Source: DATIHQ01 sp035480535
GTDB taxonomy: Bacteria; Chlamydiota; Chlamydiia; Chlamydiales; SM23-39
Assembly (NCBI GenBank): GCA_035480535.1
Contig: DATIHQ010000004.1
Span: 1 to 13,064, forward strand
Direction of reading: 5' to 3'
Length of the DNA: 13,064 nucleotides
Shown here: positions 1-7,036 of the stretch, one piece after another
How the letters are laid out: each line of letters opens with the position of its first letter
Numbering within the stretch: the stretch's first letter is position 1
Translations under genes and position numbers: made by a program
Notes under the pieces: generated by a model
Told to the model about the DNA's origin: nothing
Seen by the model: only the letters and a program-made list of their open reading frames with translations
Databases searched by the model: none

Positions 1-249
1 AGCGGTAAAAAGATGCATCAAATGTATATGCTCGCTTGGGAAAAAGGGTTGAAGACGACCTATTACCTTCGCACTTTAGGCGCGACGCAGATTGAAAAAT
101 CCACTGTGGACATTAACAAGCGTGGCCTGCAACCTCGTTGGATGAAAAATAAATCAGCTTCAAGCAACATCACTGTAGAGCGGCAAGCGGAAGAGGAACA
201 GCCTCCCAAAGCCTGCCCTATCGATGGTTCTTGCGAAAGTTGTCAATAA
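1..249 (+). CDS. nrdA: Ribonucleoside-diphosphate reductase alpha subunit, C-terminal fragment (class I NrdA)
   Basis: Only the last 82 codons are present; the reading frame is open at the left edge of the window, so the N terminus lies outside. NrdA reduces ribonucleoside diphosphates to deoxyribonucleotides in the cytoplasm together with the radical-generating subunit NrdB. Two hallmarks of the family's C terminus are visible. The adjacent tyrosine pair in T-T-Y-Y-L-R (codons at 61-66) corresponds to the radical-transfer tyrosines of the active site. The cysteine-rich swinging tail ends in C-P-I-D-G-S-C-E-S-C-Q and shuttles reducing equivalents to the active site. The tail is preceded by an acidic, proline-containing linker. 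nrdB starts 24 bp downstream on the same strand, so the two are almost certainly co-transcribed. The identification is secure because the tail and the neighbouring nrdB agree. Confidence 0.93.
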   Translation, partial: SGKKMHQMYMLAWEKGLKTTYYLRTLGATQIEKSTVDINKRGLQPRWMKNKSASSNITVERQAEEEQPPKACPIDGSCESCQ

Positions 250-273
250 TAAAAAGATAAAAGAGAGAGACAT

Positions 274-1308
<1,035 letters not shown>

Positions 1309-1313
1309 AATTA

Positions 1314-1336
1314 GGGGGCATTGCCGCCCCCCCTTT
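1314..1336. terminator. GC-rich hairpin between convergent nrdB and small exported-protein gene
   Basis: GGGGGC (1314-1319) pairs with GCCCCC (1326-1331) around a six-base loop. A short T-run with interspersed bases follows on the + strand. The hairpin lies 5 bp after the nrdB stop and 8 bp beyond the end of the convergent small gene, so it is well placed to terminate both transcripts. The T-tract is weak in both directions, which limits confidence. Confidence 0.55.
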
Positions 1337-1339
1337 ACT

Positions 1340-1501
1340 TTACTTGCCTTTGCCCTTGCCCTTGTGGCAATCGCAATTGAAATTCGCGCTTGGGTTTTCA
1401 GCTTGTACAGACACCTCTTCAGTGACGACAACTTCTTCTTCATCGGCATAGGCCGCACAGACTGCAAAACAACTTACTGCTACCAGAACAAATTTGCGCA
1501 T
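1340..1501 (-). CDS. Small exported protein with acidic N-terminal half and C-x-C-H / Lys-Gly tail, unknown function
   Basis: The predicted protein has 53 residues. An in-frame start 60 bp further upstream exists, but the start at 1499-1501 is preferred: it has a GGAGG ribosome binding site at 1507-1511, 5 bp away, and it places a clean signal peptide at the N terminus. That signal is M-R-K, a hydrophobic stretch with two cysteines, and an A-Y-A cleavage site after residue 19. The mature part would be only 34 residues: a strongly acidic segment (D-E-E-E and T-E-E), then N-C-D-C-H (C43, C45, H46), then four lysines alternating with glycines to the end. The cysteines could form disulfides or bind a metal in the periplasm or envelope. 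Chlamydiae have other small cysteine-containing envelope proteins, but no homology to those can be claimed. It is convergent with nrdB and divergent from the gene at 1683. I do not recognise the family. Confidence 0.72.
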   Translation of the reverse strand: MRKFVLVAVSCFAVCAAYADEEEVVVTEEVSVQAENPSANFNCDCHKGKGKGK

Positions 1502-1538
1502 AAATACCTCCGTGTTAAACGCAAGACCTTGAGAGGCT

Positions 1539-1558
1539 ACAAAAAATCCTTTTTTTGT
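1539..1558. repeat. Perfect 8-bp inverted repeat in the divergent intergenic region
   Basis: ACAAAAAA (1539-1546) and TTTTTTGT (1551-1558) form a perfect palindrome around TCCT. It lies between the divergent genes at 1340-1501 (-) and 1683-1988 (+), next to a roughly 30-base pyrimidine-rich tract at about 1568-1598. It could be an operator or merely an AT-rich coincidence. No T-tract-associated GC stem supports a terminator. Confidence 0.4.
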
Positions 1559-1624
1559 CATAGGAAAATTTTTCCTCCCCCTCCAACTCCCTCATTTTCA
1601 AGTTACTATGCAATTATATTAATG

Positions 1625-1636
1625 TTTATATAATTA
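1625..1636 (+). promoter_or_regulatory. Possible -10 region for the gene at 1683
   Basis: The 12-mer TTTATATAATTA contains a perfect TATAAT (1629-1634). It lies about 48 bp before the start codon of the gene at 1683. The same 12-mer recurs at 2015-2026 in front of the next small gene. No good -35 box is visible at the right spacing. A second TATAAT at 1652-1657 overlaps the leader, so the actual start point is uncertain. Confidence 0.4.
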
Positions 1637-1682
1637 TTTTGAACAAATTAATATAATAATGTATAACAGAGGATTCCTCAAA

Positions 1683-1988
1683 ATGCAGCCCTTCCTTCCG
1701 AAAAAAGAAAGTGCTCCTGATTTTTCGAATCCTTCGGTGGAACAGGCTTATGTTCAAGAGGCTCACGACGTCAAATCTCTTTTGCAGAAAGAGTTAGATG
1801 TCAATCAAATGGAGCAAAATCTCCTCCAGCAGCGAATTGCCATGATGCGTTCCTTCATCAACGATCTCCCTGCGAGCGATCCCCAATACAGCATGCTTCT
1901 CACCCAGATCCAAATGGATAATATAGAAATGGATGAGCTCAAGACGAGAGAGACGATCCTCATTCAGAACATAGAAGAAGAAATTTAA
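1683..1988 (+). CDS. Small predicted helical-hairpin (coiled-coil) protein, unknown function
   Basis: The protein has 101 residues from the preferred ATG at 1683, which has AGAGGA (1668-1673) 9 bp upstream. An in-frame ATG at 1659 lies before this Shine-Dalgarno and is less likely. There is no signal peptide or membrane segment. After a short, probably flexible N terminus (K-K-E-S-A-P-D-F-S-N-P), the sequence looks entirely helical. A first amphipathic helix rich in L, Q and E covers about residues 18-60. A polar break D-L-P-A-S-D-P-Q follows at 61-68. A second helix runs from about 70 to the acidic end (I-E-E-E-I). This two-helix hairpin layout resembles small chaperones or adaptor proteins, including type III secretion accessory proteins, but no motif proves that and I do not recognise the family. 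It is 71 bp upstream of another small gene with the same promoter-like 12-mer. Confidence 0.75.
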   Translation: MQPFLPKKESAPDFSNPSVEQAYVQEAHDVKSLLQKELDVNQMEQNLLQQRIAMMRSFINDLPASDPQYSMLLTQIQMDNIEMDELKTRETILIQNIEEEI

Positions 1989-2014
1989 ATTTTTATTTAT
2001 TTTATTTAATAGTT

Positions 2015-2026
2015 TTTATATAATTA
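2015..2026 (+). promoter_or_regulatory. Probable promoter -10 region for the basic-protein gene at 2060
   Basis: TATAAT at 2019-2024 lies inside the same 12-mer (TTTATATAATTA) that precedes the gene at 1683. A weak -35 candidate, TTTATT (1996-2001), sits 17 bp upstream. The surrounding 1989-2020 stretch is almost pure A/T. The start codon is 36 bp downstream of the -10 box. Confidence 0.5.
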
Positions 2027-2059
2027 CCTTTGAAAGGACACCCCCGCAAGGAGACCCCA

Positions 2060-2323
2060 ATGGCCAAACGAAAAAAACGTAAAGCAAAACAAAAAACAGG
2101 TAAATGGGGAGCGGCTAACCGAAAAACCCATTGGAAAGCCTACAAAGCCCTTCAAATGAAAGTAGATAAGGCTTGGAGCAAGCTGAAAACCGACGTAAAA
2201 CGAAAAGTCAAGACCCAAACCTTAATTCGAGATAAAAACAATCTCTTGCTGCTCCTCGGCGAATGCAACTACATGGCCCGAGAGTGCGCAAGAATCGTTT
2301 CCCGACACAAAAAGACCTGGTAG
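2060..2323 (+). CDS. Small, highly basic protein; possible nucleic-acid-binding protein, unknown function
   Basis: The protein has 87 residues from the ATG at 2060, chosen because AAGGAG (2048-2053) sits 6 bp upstream; a TTG 30 bp earlier in frame has no such support. About 28 of 87 residues are lysine or arginine and only five are acidic. The charge is concentrated in the N terminus (M-A-K-R-K-K-R-K-A-K) and middle. Four tryptophans (W16, W25, W39, W87), a leucine run at 62-66 and two cysteines (C69, C76) are notable. There is no signal peptide. The composition fits binding to DNA or RNA, as in chlamydial histone-like proteins Hc1 and Hc2 that compact the chromosome late in development. However, it lacks the repeated alanine/lysine pattern of Hc2 and I see no clear Hc1 similarity. 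A ribosome-associated role is equally possible. I do not recognise the family. Confidence 0.75.
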   Translation: MAKRKKRKAKQKTGKWGAANRKTHWKAYKALQMKVDKAWSKLKTDVKRKVKTQTLIRDKNNLLLLLGECNYMARECARIVSRHKKTW

Positions 2324-2355
2324 AAAAGGCTTTTTAGCGGTAAATTCAATGCATC

Positions 2356-5271
2356 ATGTCAATTGCCCCAGGTCAAACGTATCACGACTTTGTTTTCACT
2401 AAGTATCTGCCTCTAAATGAACTGCAGAGCACGTTAGTGGAGCTGATCCACCAGCCGACAGGGGCGCGGGTGATGCATATTGCCAATGACGACCCCGAAA
2501 ACCTCTTTTGTCTCTCCTTTCAGACCTTGCCGGCTAGCTCAAATGGCGTGGCGCACATTCTGGAACACACGGTTCTCTGCGGGTCGAGGAAATTCCCCGT
2601 GAAAGACCCCTTTTTCGCCATGACGCGGAGGAGCTTGAATACGTACATGAATGCCTTGACGGGGCAAGACTTTACCTGCTACCCAGCGAGCTCCCAGGTT
2701 GAAAAAGACTTCTATAACCTCCTGGAGGTCTATTTAGATGCCGTGTTTCATCCCGAACTGAAAAGAGTGAGCTTTCTGCAGGAAGGACATCGCCTTGAGT
2801 TCGTCGATCCAAAGAATCCAAAAGGGGCTCTGCAATTCCAGGGAGTGGTCTACAATGAGATGAAAGGGGCGATGAGCTCGATTGAATCGCGCCTCTGGGA
2901 AGCCCTTTCCAAAAACTTGACTCCCGATCTTCCCTATGCCCACAATTCAGGGGGCGATCCGAAAGTCATCCCCCTCTTAAGCTATGAAGAATTGGTCGAA
3001 TTCCACAGCTTTTTCTATCACCCCTCTCGATGCCTCTTCTTTTTTTATGGAAACCTTCCTTTAGCCAAACATCTCGATTTCATTGCTGAGAAAGCCTTGA
3101 AGGGGGCGCCGAAAATTCCTCTCCTGCCTCCCCTGCCCCGCCAGCCCCGCTATCAAGCGCCGATAACCGCTCTTTCCCGCTATCCCATTGCGAAGAAAGA
3201 ATCTCTCAAAAAGAAGACGCAAATCGTCTTTGCCTGGCTCACTGCACCCATTTCAGATCAAGCGGAACTTCTCGCCTTGTCCCTTCTCGACAGCATCCTC
3301 ACCGACACCGATGCCTCGCCCGTAAAACTGGCCTTGCTTAAATCAGGGCTTTGCACGCAGGTGGAATCTACGATGGATGTAGAAATGAGCGAAGTTCCTT
3401 GGGCCATTGTCTGCAAAGGATGCGAAGAAAAAGATGCCGATGCCTTGAAAACCATTCTCTTCGATGCCTTAAAGGCGGCTGTTTTCTCAGCGGAAGAAAT
3501 GGAAGCCTCGATCCATCAACTCGAGTTCCAGCGAATGGAAATTGGCGCTGAAGGAGGCCCTTTTGGCTTAACCCTTTTCATGCGAGCGGCGCTGATTAAA
3601 CAACATGGGAGCGAAGCGGAAAATGCCCTCCTGATTCATACGCTGTTTGAGGATTTGAGGGGGCGCTTAGCCGATCCTGAATATCTCCCCGATCTTTTAC
3701 AAAAATATATCCTCGATAATCCCCATTTTGTGCAGCTGATTTTCCGCCCTGATCCAAAATTGGAAAAAGAGGAACAGGAAGAGGAACAAGCGCGCCTTGC
3801 GGCGATCCGCGCCCGTTTTACAGAAAAAGAGGAAGAGCATCTCGTTCAGCAATCCAAAGAGCTCGCCGCCTATCAAGAAGCGGTAGAAAATCAATCGCTC
3901 GACTGCCTCCCGAAAGTCACGCTGCGCGATGTGCCGCCCGATGCACGCGATTTCCCCCTTTCTGAAACGAAAGTGGGAGACATGACCGTTTATCACTGCG
4001 ATTGTTTCACCAACCAAATCCTCTATGCAGATTTGATCTTCGATTTACCCGATATTCCCCTTGCCGACCTGTCTCTTCTCTCTTTATTCACCCGTCTCAT
4101 CCCAGAAATCGGCTGCGGTGGGCGGAGCTACGCGGAAAATCTCGCTTATCAACAGGCTTATATCGGCGGATTCGACGCCTCCCTTTCTCTTCACGTGACC
4201 CAGGAAGATCCAAATCTTTGCCGCCCCACCTTTTCTCTCAAGGGAAAAGCGCTCTATCGCAATAGCAAAAAGCTCTTTTCTCTTTTTACCGACTACGCTG
4301 CCAAAGCCGATTTTACCGATGAAGAGCGAATTAAAGAGTGGCTCCAGCTCCATGCAACCGATCTTCAAAACCGCTTTGTCAAAAATGCCTTGAGCTACGC
4401 GATCCAAACTTCTCTAAGCGGATTTTCCCTTCCCTCATTTGTCTTCGATCAATGGTATGGTCTCCCCTATTTTCAATTGATCCAGCGCCTAGCCAAAAAG
4501 TTCGACAGAAACCTCCTCAAAGATCTCCAAAGAATCCAAAAACTGCTTTTGGGGCTAGAAAATCCCCAACTCGTCCTCTCTTGCGATCGAGAGCAACTGA
4601 AACAGCTCCCCCTTGTCGAATTGGCAAAAGAGCTTCCAAGCCATTCCTTTACTCCCTGGCGGGGAAATTATCCCCTCCCGAAAGTTGAAGCGCATGCGCG
4701 CCTGATTTCCGCGCCTGTCGCCTTTACCGCCTCAGCCTTCCGCACCGCTTCGTATAAAGACCCCGCCTCTCCCCTTCTTTTGATTTCTACAGAGCTCCTG
4801 GAAAATCTCATCCTCCACAAGGAGATTCGAGAAAAAGGAGGCGCATACGGCAGCGGCGCCACCTACTCCCCCAGCACGGGAAATTTCAATTTCTATTCCT
4901 ACCGCGATCCCAATCTATCTAAGACGATCGACGCCTTTCAAAAAGCCCTCGAGAAAATTGCTTCTTGCGGCTTCAATGAGAGAGAACTCGAAGAGGCGAA
5001 ACTCGGCGTAATCCAAACGCTCGATGCCCCCGTTCCTCCCGGCGCGCGCGCCATGGTCGCTTATTCGTGGAAGAAAGCGGGCCGTAGCTGGGAGCTTCGG
5101 GAAGCCTACCGACAAAAAATTCTTTCCGCGACGCGCCAAGAAATCGCCGACGCCGTCAAATATTTTCTCCTCCCCCATCCAAGAACCCTCATTTCATTCC
5201 TCGGACAAGAGCTTCTGGAAAAAGAAAAGAGCAAATTGAAACATCCTCTCCCCATTCAGGCTATTGAATAA
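2356..5271 (+). CDS. M16C zinc metalloprotease, presequence protease (PreP/Cym1) type
   Basis: This 971-residue protein is full length for M16C peptidases, which degrade peptides inside a closed two-half chamber. The inverted zinc motif H-x-x-E-H is H67-I-L-E70-H71, followed by the family's typical V-L-C-G-S, V-K-D-P-F-F and L-N-T-Y-M-N-A segments. The distal zinc ligand is probably E168 in V-V-Y-N-E-M-K-G. The C-terminal half carries the conserved substrate-binding arginine and tyrosine R825/Y831 (I-R-E-K-G-G-A-Y-G). A charged helical linker, very rich in E, Q and K (about residues 470-520), fits the hinge between halves. No signal peptide is visible, so a cytoplasmic location is likely. From memory, C. 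trachomatis has an insulinase-family protease (CT824) beside htrA, consistent with the order here. The ATG has no strong ribosome binding site. The last codons and stop lie in the first copy of an 18-bp direct repeat. Confidence 0.95.
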   Translation: MSIAPGQTYHDFVFTKYLPLNELQSTLVELIHQPTGARVMHIANDDPENLFCLSFQTLPASSNGVAHILEHTVLCGSRKFPVKDPFFAMTRRSLNTYMNALTGQDFTCYPASSQVEKDFYNLLEVYLDAVFHPELKRVSFLQEGHRLEFVDPKNPKGALQFQGVVYNEMKGAMSSIESRLWEALSKNLTPDLPYAHNSGGDPKVIPLLSYEELVEFHSFFYHPSRCLFFFYGNLPLAKHLDFIAEKALKGAPKIPLLPPLPRQPRYQAPITALSRYPIAKKESLKKKTQIVFAWLTAPISDQAELLALSLLDSILTDTDASPVKLALLKSGLCTQVESTMDVEMSEVPWAIVCKGCEEKDADALKTILFDALKAAVFSAEEMEASIHQLEFQRMEIGAEGGPFGLTLFMRAALIKQHGSEAENALLIHTLFEDLRGRLADPEYLPDLLQKYILDNPHFVQLIFRPDPKLEKEEQEEEQARLAAIRARFTEKEEEHLVQQSKELAAYQEAVENQSLDCLPKVTLRDVPPDARDFPLSETKVGDMTVYHCDCFTNQILYADLIFDLPDIPLADLSLLSLFTRLIPEIGCGGRSYAENLAYQQAYIGGFDASLSLHVTQEDPNLCRPTFSLKGKALYRNSKKLFSLFTDYAAKADFTDEERIKEWLQLHATDLQNRFVKNALSYAIQTSLSGFSLPSFVFDQWYGLPYFQLIQRLAKKFDRNLLKDLQRIQKLLLGLENPQLVLSCDREQLKQLPLVELAKELPSHSFTPWRGNYPLPKVEAHARLISAPVAFTASAFRTASYKDPASPLLLISTELLENLILHKEIREKGGAYGSGATYSPSTGNFNFYSYRDPNLSKTIDAFQKALEKIASCGFNERELEEAKLGVIQTLDAPVPPGARAMVAYSWKKAGRSWELREAYRQKILSATRQEIADAVKYFLLPHPRTLISFLGQELLEKEKSKLKHPLPIQAIE

Positions 5272-5327
5272 TATTTACGAGCCCGAGCCCGCGTGCGAGC
5301 CCGAGCCCGATTCAGGCTATTGAATAA
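5254..5327. repeat. 18-bp direct repeats flanking a GC-rich GAGCCC array (56-bp insertion-like structure)
   Basis: ATTCAGGCTATTGAATAA occurs exactly at 5254-5271 and again at 5310-5327. The 38 bp between them contain a 14-bp direct repeat, CGAGCCCGAGCCCG, at 5278-5291 and 5296-5309, i.e. a short GAGCCC hexamer array. The first 18-mer encodes the last five codons and stop of the M16C protease. The second lies in the htrA leader and contributes its putative -35 box. No inverted repeat is evident, so it is not a conventional terminator. The structure looks like an insertion with target duplication, or a slippage or recombination duplication that kept both flanking functions intact. Confidence 0.85.
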
Positions 5328-5348
5328 AGTGGCCTAAATCCGTATAAT
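5320..5348 (+). promoter_or_regulatory. Putative sigma-70/sigma-66-type promoter of htrA
   Basis: TTGAAT (5320-5325) and a perfect TATAAT (5343-5348) are separated by exactly 17 bp. The -35 box lies inside the second copy of the 18-bp repeat. Transcription would start near 5355, giving a leader of about 16 bases that includes the GAGGG ribosome binding site (5360-5364), 6 bp before the htrA ATG. Confidence 0.7.
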
Positions 5349-5370
5349 CTAATCTAAACGAGGGATCACT

Positions 5371-6828
5371 ATGCTTTTGCAAAAAAAATGGATCATCACT
5401 TTCGTCGGGATGTTGGCGATCGCCGCTTCCGGTTTTTCTGCGGAAGCTAAAAATAAAGGGAAAGCGACCAGCGCCATAAATCTTCTCGAGGAAACCTCGC
5501 AGGCCTTCACGCAGATCGCAGAGAAAGCGATGCCTGCCACTGTGTTTATCAAGACGCAAATTTCCGTTCCCCAGCAAGACTTTATGAACCCGTTCGATAT
5601 GTTTGGGGACGATTTCTTCCGCAGATTTTTCCAACAGCAACAGCCTTTTCAAGGGCAGCCTGGCCAGCCCCCTCAACAGCAGCTCTCCGGCGGCTCTGGC
5701 TTTTTGGTCAGCGCAGATGGCTTTATCGTCACCAACAACCACGTCATTAAAGATGCCGCTCAAATCACCGTCACTTTAGGCGATGGAAAAGAATACCCTG
5801 CGACCGTGAAAGGCTCCGATCCCCGAACCGACCTCGCCGTGATCAAAATTGAAGAGAAAAATCTCCCCTATCTCTCCTTTGGCGATTCAGACGTCCTTAA
5901 AATCGGCGAATGGGTCGTCGCCATCGGCAACCCATTTGGCCTGGAAGCCACTCTCACCGTCGGCGTTGTCAGCGCAAAAGGGCGCCAAGATCTCGGCATC
6001 GCCTCCTATGAAGATTTCATCCAAACCGATGCGGCGATCAACCCAGGCAATTCGGGCGGTCCCCTTCTCAACCTTCAAGGGCAATTGATCGGCGTAAACA
6101 CAGCTATTTTCAGCCGCAGCGGCGGCTACATGGGCATTGGCCTCGCCATTCCCAGCAAGATGGCCCAAAACGTCGTCGACCAAATCGTCAATAATGGCAT
6201 CGTCAAGCGGGCCTATCTCGGCATCCTCCTCCAGCCGATGGATAAAGAGCTCTCCGACGCGATGGGGCTTGAAAAACAAGAAGGGATCCTCATCTCCGAT
6301 GTCGTCAAAGATTCCCCTGCCGCTAAAGCAGGCCTCCTCCAAGGCGACGTCGTCCTCCAATACAATGATAAGCCAGTCAAAAACGTGGCTAAGTTCCGCA
6401 ATGACATTGCGCTCATGAACCCCAACACCCCCATCAAGCTAAAAATCCTTCGCAACAGCAAACCGATGACCCTCTCTGTCACTCTCGGCTCCCAAAGTGA
6501 AGGAGAAGTCATCGCCGGCGAGCTCCCCCAAAAACTCGGCATCGAGCTAGAAAATCTCACGCCAGAATGGTCCTCCAAACTTGGCTTTGCATCTGAAGTC
6601 GCCGGCGTCGTTATCTCTAAAGTAAAACCAGGCGCCCCCGCCGCCCTCGCAGGCCTCCGTCCCGGCTATCTCATCACTGGCGTAGCAGTCGACTGGAGCA
6701 ACCAAAAACCCGTTCACAATACCGCAGAGTTTGAAAGCGCGCTCAAAGAGCTCGGCGACAAGAAGCACATCATCCTGATCGCTCGCTACCAGAATTACCA
6801 GCGGTACTACACGATTAAGCTGAACTAA
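5371..6828 (+). CDS. htrA: Periplasmic serine protease/chaperone HtrA (DegP/Do family)
   Basis: This 485-residue protein has the full DegP layout. The signal peptide has K-K, a hydrophobic core and A-x-A-type cleavage near residue 24 (F-S-A). The trypsin-like domain carries the catalytic triad H124 (T-N-N-H-V), D154 (R-T-D-L-A-V-I-K) and S228 (G-N-S-G-G-P-L). Two PDZ domains follow, at about 270-370 and 385-480. An insert rich in phenylalanine, glutamine and proline (about residues 78-104) occupies the place of the regulatory LA loop. HtrA degrades or refolds misfolded envelope proteins in the periplasm; chlamydial HtrA is a known virulence-related protein. The start is supported by GAGGG 6 bp upstream and a near-consensus promoter. 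Third codon positions are C-rich, in contrast to the AT-rich gene that follows. An equivalent gene beside the M16 protease is conserved in Chlamydia, from memory. Confidence 0.97.
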   Translation: MLLQKKWIITFVGMLAIAASGFSAEAKNKGKATSAINLLEETSQAFTQIAEKAMPATVFIKTQISVPQQDFMNPFDMFGDDFFRRFFQQQQPFQGQPGQPPQQQLSGGSGFLVSADGFIVTNNHVIKDAAQITVTLGDGKEYPATVKGSDPRTDLAVIKIEEKNLPYLSFGDSDVLKIGEWVVAIGNPFGLEATLTVGVVSAKGRQDLGIASYEDFIQTDAAINPGNSGGPLLNLQGQLIGVNTAIFSRSGGYMGIGLAIPSKMAQNVVDQIVNNGIVKRAYLGILLQPMDKELSDAMGLEKQEGILISDVVKDSPAAKAGLLQGDVVLQYNDKPVKNVAKFRNDIALMNPNTPIKLKILRNSKPMTLSVTLGSQSEGEVIAGELPQKLGIELENLTPEWSSKLGFASEVAGVVISKVKPGAPAALAGLRPGYLITGVAVDWSNQKPVHNTAEFESALKELGDKKHIILIARYQNYQRYYTIKLN

Positions 6829-6838
6829 CAGGCTTCCA

Positions 6839-6851
6839 GTGGCTTAGCCAC
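6839..6851. other. Short hairpin after htrA; possible weak terminator
   Basis: GTGGC (6839-6843) pairs with GCCAC (6847-6851) around TTA, 10 bp after the htrA stop. No T-tract follows immediately, so termination is uncertain. The rest of 6852-6970 is AT-rich intergenic DNA in which I see no gene. Confidence 0.3.
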
Positions 6852-6973
6852 AGATTGTCACTGCTATTTTTGCTACAGCAGAGTTCAATTCTCCCCACCT
6901 CCGTTCAATTTTAGTATAGAACAAAAATGTTTATGATATTTATAATAGTAACCATAAAAATATTAATTATCAC

Positions 6974-7002
6974 TTGAAAAAAACAAACATTGAATATATA
7001 GT
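6974..7002 (+). promoter_or_regulatory. Putative promoter of the DUF5662-like gene
   Basis: TTGAAA (6974-6979) and TATAGT (6997-7002) are spaced by exactly 17 bp in a very AT-rich stretch. The start codon lies 34 bp downstream of the -10 box. No convincing Shine-Dalgarno is present in the leader. Confidence 0.6.
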
Positions 7003-7036
7003 ATTTAAAAAATCTAATTAAATTGGTTATTTCATA

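Noticed and set aside
1340..1561. Longer (73-residue) version of the small exported protein
   Set aside because: The upstream start lacks a ribosome binding site and would bury the signal peptide behind 20 residues. The internal ATG has GGAGG at ideal spacing.
3697..4017. 106-codon - strand frame within the M16C protease gene
   Set aside because: Shadow of a full-length conserved protease, with no motif or ribosome binding site.
5279..5309. GAGCCC repeats considered as a CRISPR array or rho-independent terminator
   Set aside because: There are no spacers of regular length, only a hexamer-based tandem repeat, and no inverted complement (GGGCTC) on the same strand to form a stem.
5887..6360. 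157-codon frame on the - strand inside htrA
   Set aside because: It lies opposite the HtrA catalytic and PDZ1 coding sequence. Open antisense frames are expected from the C-rich third positions of htrA.
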